Assembly (NCBI RefSeq): GCF_937863595.1
Contig: NZ_CALMGQ010000159.1
Coordinates: 1-64,000, forward strand
Direction of reading: 5' to 3'
Length of the DNA stretch: 64,000 nucleotides
Origin: an uncultured Cytophaga sp.
Lineage (GTDB): Bacteria > Bacteroidota > Bacteroidia > Cytophagales > Cytophagaceae
Every line of letters starts with the position of its first letter. Position 1 is the stretch's first letter. Below the pieces are notes generated by a model. The model saw nothing but the letters and a program-made list of their open reading frames with translations. It made no database searches and had not been told where the DNA came from. Below, piece after piece: positions 60,209 through 64,000 of this stretch. The position numbers and the translations under genes are program-made.

Positions 60209-61114
60209 ATGAATTCATATACACTATCCCATTTAAAACAACTTGAGTCTGAAGCCATCTTTATGATGCGTGAAGTTGCTGCTCAGTTTGAGAGACCAGC
60301 ACTTTTGTTTTCAGGTGGAAAAGATTCAATTGTAATGGTACGTTTAGCTCAAAAGGCTTTCTTTCCTGCAAAGATTCCTTTCCCTCTTGTTCACGTAGAT
60401 ACAGGACACAACTTTGTTGAGACCATAGAATTTAGAGATAAAATGGCGCGCGAAGTTGGGGCGAATCTAATTGTACGTTACGTACAAGACTCAATCGACC
60501 AAGGTCGTGCGGTAGAAGAAAAAGGACCCAACCCAAGCCGTAACGGTTTGCAAACGATTACGCTTTTAGATACGATCGAAGAATTTAAATTTGATGCGTG
60601 CTTTGGTGGCGCACGTCGCGACGAAGAGAAAGCACGTGCGAAAGAACGTTTCTTCTCACACAGAGACGAATTCGGTCAGTGGGATCCTAAAAACCAACGT
60701 CCAGAATTGTGGAATTTATACAATGGTAAAAAACAACAAGGTGAAAACTTTCGAATTTTCCCATTAAGCAACTGGACAGAAATGGACGTGTGGCAATACA
60801 TCTATTCTGAAAAATTAGACATACCAAGCATTTACTTCACACACAAAAGAGACATCATTAACCGTGGTGGTACCTTGCTGTTCAGCTCACCATTCGTTAC
60901 GTTAATGAAAGGTGAAAAAGTTGAAAATATGCAAGTTCGTTTCCGTACGGTTGGTGACATTACATGTACAGGTGCTGTTGAATCAGATGCAGCAACATTA
61001 GAGCAAGTAATACAAGAGGTTGCTACTGCGCGTCAAACAGAACGTGGTACAAGAGCTGATGACAAACGTTCGGAAGCAGCGATGGAAGATCGTAAGAAAC
61101 AAGGTTACTTTTAA
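60209..61114 (+). CDS. cysD: Sulfate adenylyltransferase subunit 2
   Basis: This 301-residue catalytic subunit makes APS from sulfate and ATP. PP-loop FSGGKDSIVMVRLA (about 33), HVDTGHNF, FGGARRDEEKARAKER (about 132), and the ending RSEAAMEDRKKQGYF. It follows cysC by 19 bases. Confidence 0.95.
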   Translation: MNSYTLSHLKQLESEAIFMMREVAAQFERPALLFSGGKDSIVMVRLAQKAFFPAKIPFPLVHVDTGHNFVETIEFRDKMAREVGANLIVRYVQDSIDQGRAVEEKGPNPSRNGLQTITLLDTIEEFKFDACFGGARRDEEKARAKERFFSHRDEFGQWDPKNQRPELWNLYNGKKQQGENFRIFPLSNWTEMDVWQYIYSEKLDIPSIYFTHKRDIINRGGTLLFSSPFVTLMKGEKVENMQVRFRTVGDITCTGAVESDAATLEQVIQEVATARQTERGTRADDKRSEAAMEDRKKQGYF

Positions 61115-61143
61115 TTTAAGCGTTTAACGCAGAAAAATATATT

Positions 61144-62430
61144 ATGCATCAGACTACAGAACCCATCACAAACGAAAGTTATTTAAACATGGACTTACTT
61201 CGCTTCACTACTGCTGGTAGTGTAGATGATGGTAAAAGTACATTAATTGGTCGTTTGTTATTTGACTCAAAGGCAATCTTTGAAGATCAGATGGAACAAA
61301 TTGAAGAAATCAGTACACGTAAAGGTAAAGGTTATGTTGACCTTTCTTTATTAACAGATGGTTTACGTGCAGAACGCGAACAAGGCATCACCATTGATGT
61401 TGCGTACCGTTACTTCGCTACACCAAAACGTAAATTCATTGTTGCAGATACTCCTGGTCACGTACAATACACACGCAACATGGTTACGGGTGCATCTACA
61501 GCCAATTTAGCAATCATCTTAATTGATGCACGTCACGGTGTGATTGAGCAAACTTGTCGCCACTCATTCATCGCGTCTTTATTGCAAATCAAACACGTTG
61601 TTGTATGTGTAAACAAAATGGACTTGGTTGATTTCAGTGAAGAGAAATTCAACAAAATTCGTGAAGAGTATACAAACTTCGCATCAAAATTAAATATTCC
61701 GGATATTCGCTTCATCCCAATCTCTGCATTGATGGGCGATAACGTGGTAGAACCTTCTAAAAATACACCTTGGTACCAAGGTGGCACATTGATGTACACA
61801 TTAGAAACAGTTAACATTGCTTCTGATTTGAACATGATTGATTCTCGTTTCCCGGTGCAGTATGTAATTCGTCCACAGTCGGACGAGTTTCATGATTTCA
61901 GAGGCTTTGCTGGTAGAGTTGAAGGTGGCGTATTTAAACCTGGCGATGAAGTAATGCACTTGCCATCTGGTTTAACTACTAAAATCAAAACAGTAGAAAC
62001 TATGGATGGTCAGTTGGAAGAAGCCTTCCCTCCGATGTCTATTACTATGACGCTAGAAGACAATATCGACATCAGCCGTGGAGATATGATTGTTAAACCA
62101 AACAATCAGCCAGAATCGGGTCAAGATATTGAACTCATGCTTTGTTGGTTGAATGAAAAGAAAATGAACCCAGGCGGAAAATATGTTATTAGACATACAA
62201 CTAAAGAAGCGCGTTGCGTAATTAAAGAAGTACGTTATAAAATGAACATCAATACGCTTCACAAAATTGAAGATGATAAAACTATCGGATTGAACGATAT
62301 CGGTCGTGTATTGATTCGTACAACAAGCCCATTGTTCTACGATAGCTACAATAAAAACCGTATCACTGGTAGTGTTATTTTGGTAGATGAGTTTACCAAC
62401 GAAACAGTAGGTGCTGGTATGATTTTATAA
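61144..62430 (+). CDS. cysN: Sulfate adenylyltransferase subunit 1 (GTPase)
   Basis: This 428-residue EF-Tu-like GTPase drives CysD. G motifs: GSVDDGKSTLIGRLL (about 26), DTPGHVQYTRNM (about 106) and VNKMDLV (about 160). It ends at the EF-Tu-like third domain, with no fused APS kinase, in agreement with separate cysC. No cysH or cysIJ gene is in view, so PAPS may serve sulfation or a pathway encoded elsewhere. Confidence 0.95.
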   Translation: MHQTTEPITNESYLNMDLLRFTTAGSVDDGKSTLIGRLLFDSKAIFEDQMEQIEEISTRKGKGYVDLSLLTDGLRAEREQGITIDVAYRYFATPKRKFIVADTPGHVQYTRNMVTGASTANLAIILIDARHGVIEQTCRHSFIASLLQIKHVVVCVNKMDLVDFSEEKFNKIREEYTNFASKLNIPDIRFIPISALMGDNVVEPSKNTPWYQGGTLMYTLETVNIASDLNMIDSRFPVQYVIRPQSDEFHDFRGFAGRVEGGVFKPGDEVMHLPSGLTTKIKTVETMDGQLEEAFPPMSITMTLEDNIDISRGDMIVKPNNQPESGQDIELMLCWLNEKKMNPGGKYVIRHTTKEARCVIKEVRYKMNINTLHKIEDDKTIGLNDIGRVLIRTTSPLFYDSYNKNRITGSVILVDEFTNETVGAGMIL

Positions 62431-62449
62431 TCTGATCGTACTTTATTTT

Positions 62450-62482
62450 AAAAAGCCTCGGTTGAAAAATTGGGGCTTTTTA
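62450..62482 (+). terminator. Terminator of the cysCDN operon
   Basis: AAAAAGCCTC pairs with GGGGCTTTTT (one G-T type mismatch) around a 13-nt loop, with T-run after. It lies 20 bases after the cysN stop. Confidence 0.8.
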
Positions 62483-62533
62483 ATTACCTCAAAAGAAATT
62501 TTTAATTTAATAAATACCAAATCAAACCCAGTT

Positions 62534-62854
62534 ATGAACGGAAAAAACATTGCCCTACTATCCTATATTCCTTTCTTAGGATGGATCATTGCTTTTGTTT
62601 TGTATTTTGAAAGCAAAACCAAAGACTCCATTGCACGTTTTCATTTGCGCCAAACCTTGGGCTTGCAAATACTATTTTTAGGTGGCTCCATGATCTTAGG
62701 TTTTTTCAGAGTATATTTCCTTCTTTTCCCTTTTGAAATCATTTGTTTCGCACTTTGGATAGTCGGTCTATTAAATGCTTTGAAAGAAGAACAAAAGCCC
62801 GTGTTTTACATTGGACATTATTTTCAAGAGTGGTTTAAAAATTTCATTCGCTAA
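62534..62854 (+). CDS. DUF4870/Tic20-like small membrane protein
   Basis: A protein of about 106 residues with three hydrophobic helices. The start ATG 62534 gives MNGKNIALLSYIPFLGWIIAFVLY, the family opening; the longer frame from a TTG at 62462 lies in the terminator. The SIARFHLRQTLGLQ segment after helix 1 is typical. Function unknown. Confidence 0.8.
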   Translation: MNGKNIALLSYIPFLGWIIAFVLYFESKTKDSIARFHLRQTLGLQILFLGGSMILGFFRVYFLLFPFEIICFALWIVGLLNALKEEQKPVFYIGHYFQEWFKNFIR

Positions 62855-62891
62855 TACATACGATTATTAAAAATTATAGCGTTATACCGAC

Positions 62892-63026
62892 ATGAAAAAA
62901 AGATTCATTGTATTGATAGCGCTTTTCGCACTAACTTTTAACAGTTGTAAAACGAATAGTACAACTCCAGGCCAGTATAATGGAAAGATAACAAAACAGC
63001 AACCTTGCGCACAGGGTTGTAAGTAG
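62892..63026 (+). CDS. Tiny lipoprotein with C-terminal Cys pair
   Basis: A 44-residue peptide: MKKRFIVLIALFAL, lipobox FNSC at residue 19, a Thr/Gly/Asn linker, and the end QPCAQGCK with a CxxxC pair. The mature lipopeptide is only 26 residues. It follows the DUF4870 gene by 37 bases. The signal is convincing, the role unknown. Confidence 0.7.
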   Translation: MKKRFIVLIALFALTFNSCKTNSTTPGQYNGKITKQQPCAQGCK

Positions 63027-63298
63027 AATTTCATTCCTAAAAATACATTCTTTCAAACGATTGTCTCTTTTAATTCAAAAACATCTGAATAAAAGACACA
63101 TTTTTTATAGTTAAACACTATTACTGCTACTTTCTTTCCGATTTCATAATTTAAATGACAAAAGGCATGCTATTTATCTTCGTTCTTTTTAAAGATTTTA
63201 GTATGTTCGTAATAGCTAATTGATGTGTGCGATCTAACGTTTCATTATAATTCGTTTCAACGTCTTACATTAAAATCCAATTCTACTACGATATTTAT

Positions 63299-64000
63299 AT
63301 GCGATACAAATTCATTTCTAAAATGAGAATATCTATTACCTTTCTCATCTTATTTTTATCCCTTTCCGTGTTCGCACAAAATACATCAAAAACAACCTTA
63401 ACTACTTGCTCAAAAAAAACAGATGCTTTGTGGGCCTTGCTTCAAAAAAAACATGTTGCACCAATTCAATTCAATAAAGAAGTTGCACAACAAATAATTG
63501 AATTACTATTGAATGATTTGGACTATAGAAAGATTCACTTTTATGAAACAGACAAACAAAATTTATTAATTCAAGTTCAGAATATTAGTCCAAAATCTGC
63601 GGATGATTTATGCAAACTAGTTTCAACAATTTCAGACTTGTATCAAACTAGAATTAAAGAGTCTCAAACAATTCTGAATGCATTAACGACTAAAGAATTA
63701 GACTTTAAAGAAAACGAGATTATTACGTTCTCTACTGCAGAACAACCATTCATGGAGTCGAAAGAAAAAAAGGTAAATCGTTGGAAGCGTTACATAAAAA
63801 TGATACTGCTCAATGAAGCTTATTATGCAATTGACTCCATTCATATAAACGACGCTACGGCCCCCAAGAATTTTATGTCCAATAATACGGATATAAAAAA
63901 CAGCATTATTAACAAAGAGCTAAAAAAGATTGAAGCTTTATTAAACCCCTCAAAAACGTTCCTTGCAACTATTGAAGATGCCTTACTGAATGCAATCTGC
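63299..64000 (+). CDS. N-terminal part of a probable C-terminal-processing protease (S41), cut by window edge
   Basis: The open frame starts at ATG 63299 (or 63323) and runs off the window; 234 codons are seen. A signal peptide ends at SVFAQ (about 34). The following helical region has the pattern of the N-terminal domain of Prc/tail-specific proteases (TDALWALLQKKH, then ELLLNDLDYRKIHFYETD, and ITFSTAEQPF). The PDZ and catalytic domains would lie outside the window, so the call is a fair guess. Confidence 0.6.
   Translation, partial: MRYKFISKMRISITFLILFLSLSVFAQNTSKTTLTTCSKKTDALWALLQKKHVAPIQFNKEVAQQIIELLLNDLDYRKIHFYETDKQNLLIQVQNISPKSADDLCKLVSTISDLYQTRIKESQTILNALTTKELDFKENEIITFSTAEQPFMESKEKKVNRWKRYIKMILLNEAYYAIDSIHINDATAPKNFMSNNTDIKNSIINKELKKIEALLNPSKTFLATIEDALLNAIC

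Overview
The window is a chromosomal segment of a low-GC member of the Bacteroidota, most like the Cytophaga group (genus-level placement is inference). Support comes from several sequence signals. There are two proteins with type IX secretion (T9SS) C-terminal tails and many lipoproteins with an SC lipobox. Promoters of the Bacteroidota form TAnnTTTG occur upstream of several genes. The rpmB-rpmG-DUF4295-ftsY gene order and a lycopene cyclase of the small membrane type also fit. No rRNA, tRNA, CRISPR array or intact insertion sequence was seen.

Layout. 0.6-6.5 kb: small stress and metal genes (cupin, ArsR regulator plus ArsM arsenite methyltransferase, a His-repeat lipoprotein with a cytochrome b561, a YoaK-type membrane protein, a VIT/CCC1 metal transporter). 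6.7-11.2 kb: a tightly overlapping carotenoid operon, crtI-crtB-orf-idi-crtZ-lycopene cyclase, with zeaxanthin-type output. 12-16 kb: a minus-strand imelysin / di-haem cytochrome / imelysin iron locus. 16-18.5 kb: an SBF-like transporter and rlmF. 18.8-27.7 kb: a nine-gene minus-strand haem operon running from a TonB receptor through two HmuY-type proteins and two small genes to hmuTUVS, with an orphan response regulator just upstream. 28.5-43 kb: a hydroxamate siderophore locus (decarboxylase, NIS synthetase-acyltransferase fusion, N-monooxygenase, MFS carrier, second NIS synthetase) with a divergent AraC regulator, a TonB receptor and a PepSY membrane protein. 43-51.4 kb: housekeeping genes (DEAD helicase, rimO, ftsY, ribosomal proteins, rocD, hemB). 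51.4-58.6 kb: an accessory strip (a possible HEPN-like protein with a HigA-type antitoxin, an acetyltransferase, a T9SS protein, mnmD, a membrane protein, a wHTH-like protein, an Mrr endonuclease) with many palindromic repeats. 58.6-62.4 kb: cysQ divergent from cysCDN. The right edge cuts a probable S41 protease gene.

Three iron systems lie together, and a shared palindrome, TTTAG-N7-CTAAA, connects them. It sits immediately downstream of TAnnTTTG promoter boxes at the haem receptor and at the response regulator, with a 9/10 match upstream of the imelysin operon. I read this as the operator of an iron-responsive repressor of DtxR or Fur type. The most unusual single proteins are a tandem HmuY protein carrying a T9SS tail, and the response regulator in which the phospho-acceptor aspartate is glutamate.

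The intergenic DNA is rich in non-coding palindromic elements. At least five families were seen: a 60-nt REP-like unit in five same-orientation copies; a 338-bp inverted-repeat element; a 192-bp inverted-repeat element with a partial second copy; a GGCAATGAAAGC hairpin element with a 31-nt exact inverted match 44 kb away; and a duplicated 73-nt unit.
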